DNA of 64,000 bases from Terrisporobacter petrolearius (GTDB lineage Bacteria; Bacillota; Clostridia; Peptostreptococcales; Peptostreptococcaceae). The translations under genes and the position numbers were made by a program. How positions within the stretch are numbered: position 1 is the stretch's first letter; every line of letters starts with the position of its first letter. Location of the stretch: the NCBI RefSeq assembly GCF_032598785.1, contig NZ_CP102984.1; one strand, written 5' to 3'. Below the pieces are notes generated by a model. That model worked only from the letters and a program-made list of their open reading frames with translations. It searched no databases and was not told where the DNA came from. Below are positions 8,811 to 16,609 of the stretch, one piece after another.

Positions 8811-9635
8811 ATGAAAAAGAAAGTAAGTGTTTTAGATTTAAAGCAAATGAAACAAGAAGGCAAAAAATTCACTATGGTGACAGCATACGATTATACAAGT
8901 GCATCTATAGTTAATGCGTCAGATGTAGAGCTAATTCTAGTAGGAGATTCTCTAGGTATGGTAATAATGGGATACGATAGTACTACAGGTGTTACAATGG
9001 AAGAAATGATTCATCACATAAAACCTGTTGTAAAAGGAGCTCCAAATACATTTATAGTTGGAGATATGCCTTTTGGATCATATAATGTGACTATAGAAAA
9101 ATCTATAGAGAATGCAAATAGAATAATAAAGGAAACAGGTTGTGACTGTGTTAAGTTGGAAGGTGGTGTAGAATTTGCAGATACTATAGCAGCCATAGTA
9201 AGAGCGGGTATACCAGTTATGGCTCATTTAGGTTTAACACCTCAAACAACAGCACAATTAGGCGGGTTTAAAGTTCAAGGTAAGGATTTAAAAACTGCAA
9301 ATAAATTAATAGAAGATATAACGGCAGTTTCTAAAGCAGGGGCATTTGCAGCAGTAGTAGAATGTGTTCCTTCACAAGTTGCTAAAGTGATGTCGGAGTC
9401 TGTAGATATACCTATAATTGGAATTGGAGCAGGACCAGATGTGGAAGCTCAAGTATTAGTAACTCAAGATATGATGGGTATGTATGACAAGTTTACACCT
9501 AAATTCGTAAAGAAATACTCAAATATAAGAGACATAATGATAAAAGTATACAATGAATTCAGTGGTGAGGTAAGTAGGGGTTCATTCCCATCATCAGAAT
9601 ATAGTTTTAATATAAAAATAGAAGGGTTAGAATAA
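8811..9635 (+). CDS. panB: 3-methyl-2-oxobutanoate hydroxymethyltransferase
   Basis: PanB transfers the one-carbon unit of 5,10-methylene-THF to 2-ketoisovalerate to make ketopantoate, a reversible aldol-type reaction. The 274-residue barrel shows LVGDSLGMV and VGDMPFGSY (Mg2+-binding aspartates), CVKLEGG (active-site Lys) and AVVECVPS (catalytic Glu). I chose ATG 8811, which has GGGGG at 8798-8802 with 8 bases of spacing; the in-frame TTG at 8796 overlaps that site. No panC or panD gene follows, which is unusual for a biosynthetic panB and fits the idea that the enzyme works in reverse here. Confidence 0.95.
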   Translation: MKKKVSVLDLKQMKQEGKKFTMVTAYDYTSASIVNASDVELILVGDSLGMVIMGYDSTTGVTMEEMIHHIKPVVKGAPNTFIVGDMPFGSYNVTIEKSIENANRIIKETGCDCVKLEGGVEFADTIAAIVRAGIPVMAHLGLTPQTTAQLGGFKVQGKDLKTANKLIEDITAVSKAGAFAAVVECVPSQVAKVMSESVDIPIIGIGAGPDVEAQVLVTQDMMGMYDKFTPKFVKKYSNIRDIMIKVYNEFSGEVSRGSFPSSEYSFNIKIEGLE

Positions 9636-9642
9636 AGGGATA

Positions 9643-10407
9643 ATGGAAGAGGAAAATAGATATTTAATAAAATCTTTAATAAAAGCATTCAATGTATTAG
9701 AATTAGTAGTAAAAAATGAAAAAATGAGTATATCTGAAATCAATGATATAACAAAATTAGGTAAAAGTACTATACACAGACTATTATCTACATTTAAAGA
9801 TATGAATTATATTGATCAAAACAAAGAAGATAATACGTACTTTGCAACGATTAAAATCTTTGAACTTGGAAATAGCGTAACAAATAAGATGCCAATAAAA
9901 AATATTGCAAAACCTTATTTGCAAAAACTATATGAAGAATGTAATGAAACAGTAAATTTAGGTGTAATAATAGGCGATGATATCATATATTTAGATAAAA
10001 TTATGACTAAAGAACCATTAAGAATTGATTTAGAGATAGGGAAAAAGGTACCAGTTTACTGTAGTTCATTAGGTAAATCTATGTTAGCCTTTAGTAACAG
10101 CATGAATCTTAATACAATAAAATTCGAAAAATTCACAAATAAAACAATATCTAACAAGAAGGATCTTATAAAAGAACTAGAATCTATTAAAGAAAATGGC
10201 TATGCCTTTGATGATGAAGAGTATATAGAATATTTATCTTGCATTTCTGTTCCTATAAAAAATGGAGAAGGTATAGCTATAGCAAGTATAAGTATAGCTA
10301 TTCCAACTATAAGATTAGATGAAGATAAAAAGCAAAACTTTATAACTTTATTAAAATTTTATGCAAAAAAAATAGAAGAAGATATGTTAAATCGTTATTC
10401 TATTTAA
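9643..10407 (+). CDS. IclR family transcriptional regulator
   Basis: The 254-residue protein has an N-terminal winged helix-turn-helix (SISEINDITKLGKSTIHRLLSTF, residues about 26-48, given here in two parts: SISEINDITKLG and KSTIHRLLSTF) and a C-terminal IclR effector domain with CSSLGKSMLAF and the SISVPIKNGEG-like block CISVPIKNGEG. IclR proteins usually control catabolic operons and bind small acids or their precursors. It lies 7 bases after panB as the last gene of the operon. The candidate operator at 4688-4710 would allow it to control the whole unit. Confidence 0.92.
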   Translation: MEEENRYLIKSLIKAFNVLELVVKNEKMSISEINDITKLGKSTIHRLLSTFKDMNYIDQNKEDNTYFATIKIFELGNSVTNKMPIKNIAKPYLQKLYEECNETVNLGVIIGDDIIYLDKIMTKEPLRIDLEIGKKVPVYCSSLGKSMLAFSNSMNLNTIKFEKFTNKTISNKKDLIKELESIKENGYAFDDEEYIEYLSCISVPIKNGEGIAIASISIAIPTIRLDEDKKQNFITLLKFYAKKIEEDMLNRYSI

Positions 10408-10563
10408 TAAACTCTAAAGAAGTTTTCTTATATACTTACTTATCATCAAATATATGATTTAATCAATACTTGACTAACTAATGAACTAAAAAATCAAAAG
10501 AAGTATCTAATTGACTACAAATAAATATGCCAAATATGATTACAATATTCAAGAACTTGATTT

Positions 10564-10593
10564 AGAGAATCCAATAAGAGGATTCTCTTTTTA
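10564..10593 (+). terminator. Terminator of the panE-iclR operon
   Basis: 9-bp stem AGAGAATCC / GGATTCTCT, 7-base loop, followed by TTTTT on the plus strand. Confidence 0.7.
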
Positions 10594-10610
10594 TGTATTA
10601 ACTAAATTAT

Positions 10611-11273
10611 TTATTTCATCCAACTTTCAGGTGAATTCATATATTCTTGGAATTTCTCTAAAAATAATCCTACATGATATCCATCTGCCACAGCATGATG
10701 AACTGTAATAGAAAAAGGCATCATTTTTTTATTACCTTCTTCAAAAAACTTCCCACCTTGCATAATAGGAGAATAGGTAGTCATAGTTGCAAATGGCACA
10801 GGAGTATAGCTAGAAAATTCTATCCATGGTAACATGCCTATCATAAAGTTATTTTGTGGAGCCATTTCAGTTTTAGCCATAGGTCCATGATTATCACCAT
10901 ATTTATTTTGGTCATCCATATAATTCTTATAGAAAATATCAAAATCATCATCATATTCTGTCCACATATTTGACATAGTGTTATCATCTTTATGTAAAAT
11001 TGCATAAGACGGATGTAAAACTTCGTAATAACCTAGTTCACCATCTAAATAGGCAACTCTAAATTCCTTCAATTCACTTATTACCTTTGAAGCAACGTAT
11101 AAATAAGCTGGAAAAAATTTTTTCTGTTTAGCTTTTACCATATTATAGGCATTGGTAATATCAATATTTACACTGATACTGTATCCAGTTGGTAACATTT
11201 TTGTAAAATAATAAAAATATTGAGATCTATTCCACTTTTTTAAATCTATTTTATGAAAATTCTCATTTAACAT
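10611..11273 (-). CDS. cat: Chloramphenicol acetyltransferase family protein
   Basis: CAT enzymes acetylate the 3-hydroxyl of chloramphenicol from acetyl-CoA. The protein has the active-site signature HHAVADGYH near the C-terminus, together with the family's EFRVAYLDGELGYYEVLHPSY block, the WTEYDDDF segment and the LPWIEFSSYTP block. It resembles the CatA/CatP branch and is about 220 residues long, the usual size. The start at 11273 is preferred over 11279 because GAAGGG lies 6 bases before it but almost touches the first ATG. No leader-peptide hairpin covers the ribosome binding site. Members of this family are not all active on chloramphenicol, so resistance is a prediction. Confidence 0.88.
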   Translation of the reverse strand: MLNENFHKIDLKKWNRSQYFYYFTKMLPTGYSISVNIDITNAYNMVKAKQKKFFPAYLYVASKVISELKEFRVAYLDGELGYYEVLHPSYAILHKDDNTMSNMWTEYDDDFDIFYKNYMDDQNKYGDNHGPMAKTEMAPQNNFMIGMLPWIEFSSYTPVPFATMTTYSPIMQGGKFFEEGNKKMMPFSITVHHAVADGYHVGLFLEKFQEYMNSPESWMK

Positions 11274-11348
11274 TTGCATCCCTTCTTTCTTAATCTGATT
11301 TATAAAACAAGTATATTATAAAATTCTTAACTTTGTAATCTATCCTCC

Positions 11349-11365
11349 GTAGAGTTTAACTCTAC
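11349..11365. repeat. Perfect palindrome upstream of cat
   Basis: GTAGAGTT-T-AACTCTAC, 8-bp arms around one base, 76 bases upstream of the cat start. The shape recalls operators of MerR-type regulators, but no such gene is nearby and promoter spacing does not clearly fit, so the role is open. Confidence 0.35.
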
Positions 11366-11455
11366 TAAAAGTAAATTTTGTTTCTATGTATAAATAAATA
11401 TGTTAAATTGTAATAATATTTTTAGTATAATAAAACGTTACTACCATATTTAAAA

Positions 11456-11557
11456 ATGCAGGATAAAAATAAAAACTGTAGTTTTTTAGACCAAGAAGGT
11501 AGATGTATGATTTATAAATATTTACCTGAAATAAAAAATAGATTGGGAATTATTTAG
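11456..11557 (+). pseudogene. Possible YkgJ-family (cysteine-cluster) gene remnant
   Basis: A 33-codon open frame encodes CSFLDQEGRCMIYKYLPE. This resembles the CPFL...GRCxIYxxRP segment of YkgJ / UPF0153 putative metal-chelating proteins. The remaining cysteines of the family are missing and no clear ribosome binding site precedes the ATG. I read it as a gene fragment. Confidence 0.35.
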
Positions 11558-11615
11558 TAAACTAAGCATATAATTTACGCCAACCTAAAAAAATATAAAT
11601 AAACAAGGAACTGAA

Positions 11616-11654
11616 AAGGGCGTATCAAAAAAGATACGCCCTTGAAATTTCTTT
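11616..11654 (+). terminator. Strong hairpin, terminator-like
   Basis: 11-bp GC-containing stem AAGGGCGTATC / GATACGCCCTT with an A6 loop; the T-rich stretch begins a few bases later. It stands alone between the YkgJ remnant and the esterase. Confidence 0.55.
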
Positions 11655-11768
11655 TTACCATACAATATAGTATGATAAATCATATTTTACCATACAATAG
11701 ATAAAACCAAATAAATATTAAAAATAAATTTACAAAAGTTTTTATTATTCATAAAGGAGGAGTTCATA

Positions 11769-11918
11769 ATGAGAGTCACACCAGATATGATAGATAAACA
11801 GCTTCGTTTAAAAGGTAAACTCATGAGTAAATTTGTTCGTTATAATAGTCCTAAAGATTTTCAAAAAAATAACAAAATAGTAGAAAGATTACATAAGGGT
11901 AAGAATAGCAAAAAATGA
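11769..11918 (+). CDS. N-terminal part of the HSL-type esterase, ends in a frameshift
   Basis: A 49-codon frame with an excellent ribosome binding site (AAGGAGGAG) encodes MRVTPDMIDKQLRLKGKLMS... and ends at TGA 11916-11918. It overlaps the esterase frame by ATGA. The next frame has no well-placed ribosome binding site, and HSL-type esterases of this group normally carry such an N-terminal helical segment. The junction is an A6 run (11910-11915). One extra A, or a -1 slip on AAA AAA, would join both parts into a 320-residue protein. The two parts are therefore probably one gene, either mutated or decoded by slippage. Confidence 0.7.
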   Translation: MRVTPDMIDKQLRLKGKLMSKFVRYNSPKDFQKNNKIVERLHKGKNSKK

Positions 11919-12730
11919 TTTGTGAGGAAAGATATATTACTAAGAAAGATGGTGGAGTAATCAGGGTGTGCATATACAAACCAATTGATTTCAAACCAAA
12001 TGCAACAGGTCTTTTGTGGATACATGGTGGAGGGTATGCCATGTGTATTCCAGAACAAAATATGTATTATTTTGAAAACTTCACTTCTGTTGCAAATTGT
12101 GTAATAGTTGCCCCTGACTATACTCATTCAATAGTAAGACCGTACCCAGCGGCCTTTACTGACTGTTATGATATTCTTTGTTGGATGAAAGCTAATGCAA
12201 GTAAGTTAGGAATTAGAGATGATCAACTATTCGTTGGAGGAGAAAGTTGTGGTGGAGGAATTACTGCTGCCATAAGTCTTTATGCAAGAGATACTAAAGA
12301 AGTTAATATTGCTTTCCAGATGCCATTATACCCAATGTTAGATGACAGAATGAATACATACTCATCTATAAATAATAATGCTCCTGTATGGGATTCTATA
12401 AATAACTCTTTGGCATGGAGGTTATATTTAGATGATTTATTTGAAAGTAACAATGTTCCGAAGTATGCAGCTCCTGCTAGAGAAGTTGATTACTCTAATC
12501 TTCCTCCTACCTTTTCATTTGTGGGAGAAATAGAGCCTTTTTATGATGAAACTGTAGAGTACATTAAAAATCTTAGCTTAGCTGGAGTAAAAACATATTT
12601 TTCAGTTTACAAAGGTTGTTATCATGGGTTTGATACAGTTTGTCCTAAATCAAATAAAGGAAAGTTAACTATGAATGATATGCTTAGAGTTTTTGAATAT
12701 GCAACAAAAAATTATTTTGCAAAACAATAA
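11915..12730 (+). CDS. Alpha/beta hydrolase (HSL-type esterase), main part
   Basis: The 271-residue frame contains the oxyanion-hole motif HGGGYA, the nucleophile elbow GGESCGGG, and a C-terminal Asp/His pair with the His in GCYHGFD. These define the hormone-sensitive-lipase (type IV) esterase group, which cleaves short-chain esters. Without the upstream 49 codons the protein lacks the usual N-terminal segment. Translation from ATG 11915 alone would depend on coupling to the upstream frame. Substrate unknown. Confidence 0.85.
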   Translation: MICEERYITKKDGGVIRVCIYKPIDFKPNATGLLWIHGGGYAMCIPEQNMYYFENFTSVANCVIVAPDYTHSIVRPYPAAFTDCYDILCWMKANASKLGIRDDQLFVGGESCGGGITAAISLYARDTKEVNIAFQMPLYPMLDDRMNTYSSINNNAPVWDSINNSLAWRLYLDDLFESNNVPKYAAPAREVDYSNLPPTFSFVGEIEPFYDETVEYIKNLSLAGVKTYFSVYKGCYHGFDTVCPKSNKGKLTMNDMLRVFEYATKNYFAKQ

Positions 12731-12895
12731 ACTAAATATTGTTTAGTGAATCTAATAAAATTTAAAAATAAGTAAAAAATTTATCAATAAATATCGAATT
12801 GTATTAAGATGTTAATCATCTGGAAGAGTATGAAGACAATTGGAACTGCGGATACCATAGACCATGTAAGCATAAAGATTGCTAATCAAATATAT

Positions 12896-12924
12896 ACCAA
12901 ATAATTATTCTATTTGGTGTTTTT
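12896..12924 (+). terminator. Terminator after the esterase
   Basis: 8-bp stem ACCAAATA / TATTTGGT, 7-base loop, followed by GTTTTT. Confidence 0.7.
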
Positions 12925-12979
12925 AGCTCTTTTAAAGATCCAAACCCAAAATAAACAATTCTACAAATAATATTAAATT

Positions 12980-13033
12980 GAAAAAAATAAAAAGATGTAG
13001 ATAATTTACTTATAAACTAGATTATCTACATCT
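12980..13033 (-). terminator. Terminator of the collagen-like gene
   Basis: Perfect 13-bp stem AGATGTAGATAAT / ATTATCTACATCT; on the minus strand a T-rich run follows (12981-12992). Confidence 0.85.
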
Positions 13034-13071
13034 AAAAAATAAAAAAGTAAAGTTCAAATTTAATAATAAAA

Positions 13072-13953
13072 CTATTTTCTATTTTGATATTTTTTCTTCT
13101 TATATTCGTATTCAGGTATCGGAGTAGGAACTACAGTACCTGGAATACCAGCTGGGCCTTGTGGACCTATATCACCTTTTGGTCCCTGTGGACCTGTATC
13201 ACCTTTTGGTCCCTGTGAACCTGTATCACCTTTTGGTCCCTGTGAACCTGCTAGGCCTGCTGGACCCATTTCTCCTTTTGGTCCCTGTAGACCTGCTGCT
13301 CCCGCTGGGCCTGCTGCTCCCATTTCTCCTTTTGGTCCCTGTGAACCTGCTGGGCCTGCTGGACCCATTTCTCCTTTTGGTCCCTGTGGACCCATTGGTC
13401 CCATTGGGCCTGCTGGACCAGTCTTTCCTTGTGATCCCATATCTCCTTTATCACCTTTTGGTCCTTTTGGACCTTGTACACCCATGTCTCCCTTTGATCC
13501 TTTTGGACCCATTGGTCCCATCGGTCCCATTGGGCCTGCTGGGCCAGTTTCTCCTTGAGCTCCTACACCACTAGAAAAACTGCATAGCGGATTAACATAA
13601 ACTTCTTTACCTAAATCTACATATTGAATAGAACTCAATTTAATATAGATAGGACCTTTACCAGAGCATGTTTTACCCATAACTGCACACTGATTAACCT
13701 GACAAACTTTTAATCTTAATATACAGTCACTACCTTCTAACTTTAACCCCACAATTTTGCCAATTGAACATTTTAAAATATTAAAAATTTGAAAATCTCC
13801 ACAATTTACAGGAACAACAAACATAGGGCAAGATGTAGATTCCATTTTACCAGAGCAGTAAACTTTTTTATTTTTACAAGCTTTATCTGCTTTTAGCTCC
13901 TGACATGAAGACATGTTGCAAGAATTACACTTATTTACACAATTTTTGTCCAT
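13072..13953 (-). CDS. Collagen-like protein with cysteine-rich N-terminal domain
   Basis: With the start at 13953 the protein has 293 residues; GGAG lies 9 bases upstream of this ATG, while the ATG at 13968 has no ribosome binding site. The first 130 residues hold 14 cysteines. Then come 48 uninterrupted Gly-X-Y triplets (DNA 13132-13563), rich in GPK, GPA, GPM and GEM, and a basic tail EYEYKKKKYQNRK. The triplets should form a collagen triple helix. Collagen-like proteins such as BclA decorate the exosporium of related spore formers, but the BclA C-terminal trimerisation domain is absent and no signal peptide is visible. A spore-surface role is an inference. Confidence 0.85.
   Translation of the reverse strand: MDKNCVNKCNSCNMSSCQELKADKACKNKKVYCSGKMESTSCPMFVVPVNCGDFQIFNILKCSIGKIVGLKLEGSDCILRLKVCQVNQCAVMGKTCSGKGPIYIKLSSIQYVDLGKEVYVNPLCSFSSGVGAQGETGPAGPMGPMGPMGPKGSKGDMGVQGPKGPKGDKGDMGSQGKTGPAGPMGPMGPQGPKGEMGPAGPAGSQGPKGEMGAAGPAGAAGLQGPKGEMGPAGLAGSQGPKGDTGSQGPKGDTGPQGPKGDIGPQGPAGIPGTVVPTPIPEYEYKKKKYQNRK
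13132..13563 (-). repeat. Collagen triplet repeat region
   Basis: 432 bases of 9-base-periodic sequence coding 48 Gly-X-Y triplets. The longer units GPKGEMGPAGPAGSQ and GPKGDTG recur almost identically, a likely site of length variation. Confidence 0.85.
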
Positions 13954-14226
13954 AATAGTACACTCCATGTTGATAATATTTAGTAGAATTTCTACGTATT
14001 ATATTTATATGATAAAAGTAATAAAATGTTTATCATAAATACTTAGAGAAAGTAGTCTACATGGCGTTTTGTCTATTTGAAATGAATGTATACTTAAAGG
14101 AGTAATTTATATCCCAAACCATAGAAGTTTTTTATTTCATAAGTATGTAATTAAAGAATGGATAATTAATTCTTATATCCATGCTTTAATAAATTTCTAC
14201 TATAAAGTTATATTTTCATTTATTAA

Positions 14227-15924
14227 TTATTTATCCAATAAACTTCCATAAAGTACAGGATAATAAGTAGTGCTAGTAGTATCCATATTGAAGTCTCTTA
14301 CCTTAACATAACCTGTGCTAGATGAAGTATCAATGGTTTTTCCTTTACCAAGGTATATAGAAACATGATGTACGTGGTATTCTATATTATTAATAACTTC
14401 TTTTCTACTACAAGTATCGTAATCACCATTGTTATCACAATATGGACTATTTTCAATATTAAAAAAGATTAAATCTCCTGGCTTAAGCTCACTAGGTGTT
14501 ATCTCTCCACCTTGTTCAAGTACATATTTAGCTTGACTATTAGATCTTATATTATTTAATCCTGTGTATCCTATAGAATTATAGCAATACGCTGCAAAAG
14601 TATTGCATCTTAACAAACCATCTGCAGTAGGTCCATAAGGAAAGCCTAACTTAGAAAATCCATTATATAATAAATTTGTTCTTTTATCATTTTCAAAACC
14701 AGACTTTATTTCCATATTATTTGAAACTCCATTACTACCAAAAGTAAAATTAATATTGCAATAAGTTATTGTTTTATTAATAGTCATTGCAAAAGTACTT
14801 TCATCAAAGTAATATAATTCTTTATCAAATGATTGAAGACCACTTAAAGCATTAAAATCTTTATCACTAAAATAATAAGTATTGCCATCTATTTTCTTAA
14901 ATCCATTAATAGCTTTGCAAGTAGATGTATCAAAATAATATTTTTTCCCTTTTATTGTTCTAAGTCCTTTTAATGCCTCACCTGATGATGTTGAGAAATA
15001 ATATTTTTCTCCTTCTATTGTTCTAAGTCCTTTTAATGCCTCACCTGATGATTTTGAGAAATAATATTTTTTACCTTCTATTGTTCTAAGTCCCGTTAAT
15101 GCCTCACCTGATGATTTTGAGAAATAATATTTTTTCCCTTCTATTGTCCTAAGCCCTGTTAGTGCTTGATATGATGATTTTGAGAAACAATATATTTTCC
15201 CTTCTATTCTTTGAATACCTATTAATGCTTCACCTGATGATTTTGAGAAACAATATATTTTACCTTTTATTGTTCTAAGCCCTGTTAATGCTTCACCTGA
15301 TGATGTTGAAAAGTAATACTTTTTACCTTTTATTGTTCTAAGCCCTGTTAATGCTTCACCTGATGATGTTGAAAAGTAATACTTTTTACCTTTTATTGTT
15401 CTAAATCCTGTTAATGCTTCACCTGATGATTTTGAAAAGTAATATTTTTTACCTTTTATTGTTCTAAGCCCTGTTAATGCTTCACCTGATGATGTTGAAA
15501 AGTAATACTTTTTACCTTTTATTGTTCTAAATCCTGTTAGTGACTGGCCTGATGATGTTGAGAAATAATATTTTTTACCTTTTATTGTTCTAATCCCTGT
15601 TAATGCTTCACCTGATGATTTTGAGAAATAATATTTTTTACCTTTTATTGTTCTAAATCCTGTTAATGCCTGGCCTGATGATGTTGAGAAATAATATTTT
15701 TTCCCTTCTATTGTTCTAAATCCTGTTAACTTTTTACCTGTTTTAGGACTATAGTAATAGATTTTACCAGATTTCTTAACAAATCCAGAATATTTTCTTG
15801 TAGTTAAAGTAGTGGCTCTTTTAGCATAAGAAACAGAATTTACATCTGAAAAAGCAATGAAAAATAAGGCCATCACTAAAAATAAGCTTAAGCAAATCTT
15901 TATTTTATTATTTTTTTTAAACAT
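14227..15924 (-). CDS. Secreted NlpC/P60-type protein with toxin-like cell-wall-binding repeats
   Basis: The 565-residue protein starts with a signal peptide (KKNNKIKICLSLFLVMALFF). Residues 54-347 form 14 tandem 21-residue repeats of the type KKYYFSTSSGEALTGLRTIKG, followed by two diverged ones. These belong to the choline/cell-wall-binding repeat group also found in clostridial toxins and autolysins. Residues about 425-565 form an NlpC/P60-like domain: LRCNTFAAYC supplies the candidate nucleophile Cys440 and HVSIYLGKG the His520. The usual DCSG around the Cys is replaced by RCNT, so the domain is atypical. The likely role is peptidoglycan hydrolysis at the cell surface. Confidence 0.88.
   Translation of the reverse strand: MFKKNNKIKICLSLFLVMALFFIAFSDVNSVSYAKRATTLTTRKYSGFVKKSGKIYYYSPKTGKKLTGFRTIEGKKYYFSTSSGQALTGFRTIKGKKYYFSKSSGEALTGIRTIKGKKYYFSTSSGQSLTGFRTIKGKKYYFSTSSGEALTGLRTIKGKKYYFSKSSGEALTGFRTIKGKKYYFSTSSGEALTGLRTIKGKKYYFSTSSGEALTGLRTIKGKIYCFSKSSGEALIGIQRIEGKIYCFSKSSYQALTGLRTIEGKKYYFSKSSGEALTGLRTIEGKKYYFSKSSGEALKGLRTIEGEKYYFSTSSGEALKGLRTIKGKKYYFDTSTCKAINGFKKIDGNTYYFSDKDFNALSGLQSFDKELYYFDESTFAMTINKTITYCNINFTFGSNGVSNNMEIKSGFENDKRTNLLYNGFSKLGFPYGPTADGLLRCNTFAAYCYNSIGYTGLNNIRSNSQAKYVLEQGGEITPSELKPGDLIFFNIENSPYCDNNGDYDTCSRKEVINNIEYHVHHVSIYLGKGKTIDTSSSTGYVKVRDFNMDTTSTTYYPVLYGSLLDK
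14884..15765 (-). repeat. 63-bp tandem repeats (14 units)
   Basis: Fourteen direct repeats of 63 bases coding the 21-residue cell-wall-binding units. Many neighbouring units differ by only a few bases, which favours copy-number change by recombination. Confidence 0.85.
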
Positions 15925-16181
15925 TTAGTTTCCCCTTTCACGCATCTTTAATTTCCCCCTCCATACATCATATTGTCCCCAAAATATTTAATTGCGCACA
16001 CATAAATTATAGTGAAAAAAATCATAATTGCAACAATAAAATTAATCATTTTTAAAAACGAACAATAATTTTCAATTTTCTACAATATATGATATTTTAT
16101 TATAAGTTTATAATTAAATTTAACAAATAAAAAATTTTCAATACAAGTTTTTGCATGTGAAAAATTATAGTATACTTATAA

Positions 16182-16493
16182 TTTTGGGATAGACAAAGTA
16201 TATCAATTTCAGAATTACAAAACCAAGACGTAATTTCTAGAGAAGAAGGTAGTGCAAATAGAAATCAATTCGAGCAATTACTTATAGAAAACAAAATTAA
16301 GATAAATAAGAAATGGAGCTACACTAATACAGAAGCTATAAAAAATTTAGCCAAAGATGGAAAGGGAATAGTCATAATATCAAAATTATTAATAAAAAAA
16401 GAAATAGAAGAGAAGAAGCTTAGAATTGCTAATGTGGATAATAATCATTATCATAAATTAGTTAAATCTTATATAAAATTAAAACATAATTAA
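16182..16493 (+). pseudogene. LysR-type regulator, 3' remnant
   Basis: An open stretch of about 103 codons without a usable start encodes ISISELQNQDVISREEGSANR, NTEAIKNLAKDGKGIVIISK and KLLIKKEIEEKKLRIANV. This matches the C-terminal half of a LysR substrate-binding domain (the REKGSGTR, NTEAIK...G.GI..ISK pattern). The DNA-binding half is gone. Loss probably accompanied a rearrangement that placed the repeat protein next to it. Confidence 0.75.
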
Positions 16494-16609
16494 CCTAAAT
16501 ATAGGAATAAAGGGTCTTATGTAGAAATATATAATATAAGCTAAATTCAGATACAGACATTATGATTTCATCTTAATACTTTAGTAAATATAAAATTTGA
16601 GGTGATTAT

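Larger units (their letters stand above)
12731..13071. other. Intergenic region between the esterase and the collagen-like gene
   Basis: It holds two terminators, one per strand. A 25-codon open stretch at 12808-12885 ends in NWNCGYHRPCKHKDC, which looks protein-like, but it has no start codon or family I recognise; it may be a fragment of a lost gene. Confidence 0.4.

Noticed and set aside
10511..10708. 65-codon plus-strand frame starting at TTG
   Set aside because: It runs through the operon terminator and into the antisense of cat, and lacks a ribosome binding site.
12808..12885. Short frame ending NWNCGYHRPCKHKDC
   Set aside because: Looks protein-like, but has no start codon or recognised family, so it is mentioned only in the intergenic entry.
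13161..13574. Long plus-strand open frame rich in Leu, Pro and Val
   Set aside because: It is the antisense shadow of the collagen triplets; 9-base periodicity keeps the frame open.
14884..15765. CRISPR-like regular repeats
   Set aside because: The 63-bp units are contiguous, in frame and code the 21-residue protein repeats; there are no spacers.
16437..16457. GATAATAATCATTATC, resembling a Fur box
   Set aside because: It lies within the LysR remnant's coding sequence, and such A/T-rich hexamers are common here; no iron gene follows.
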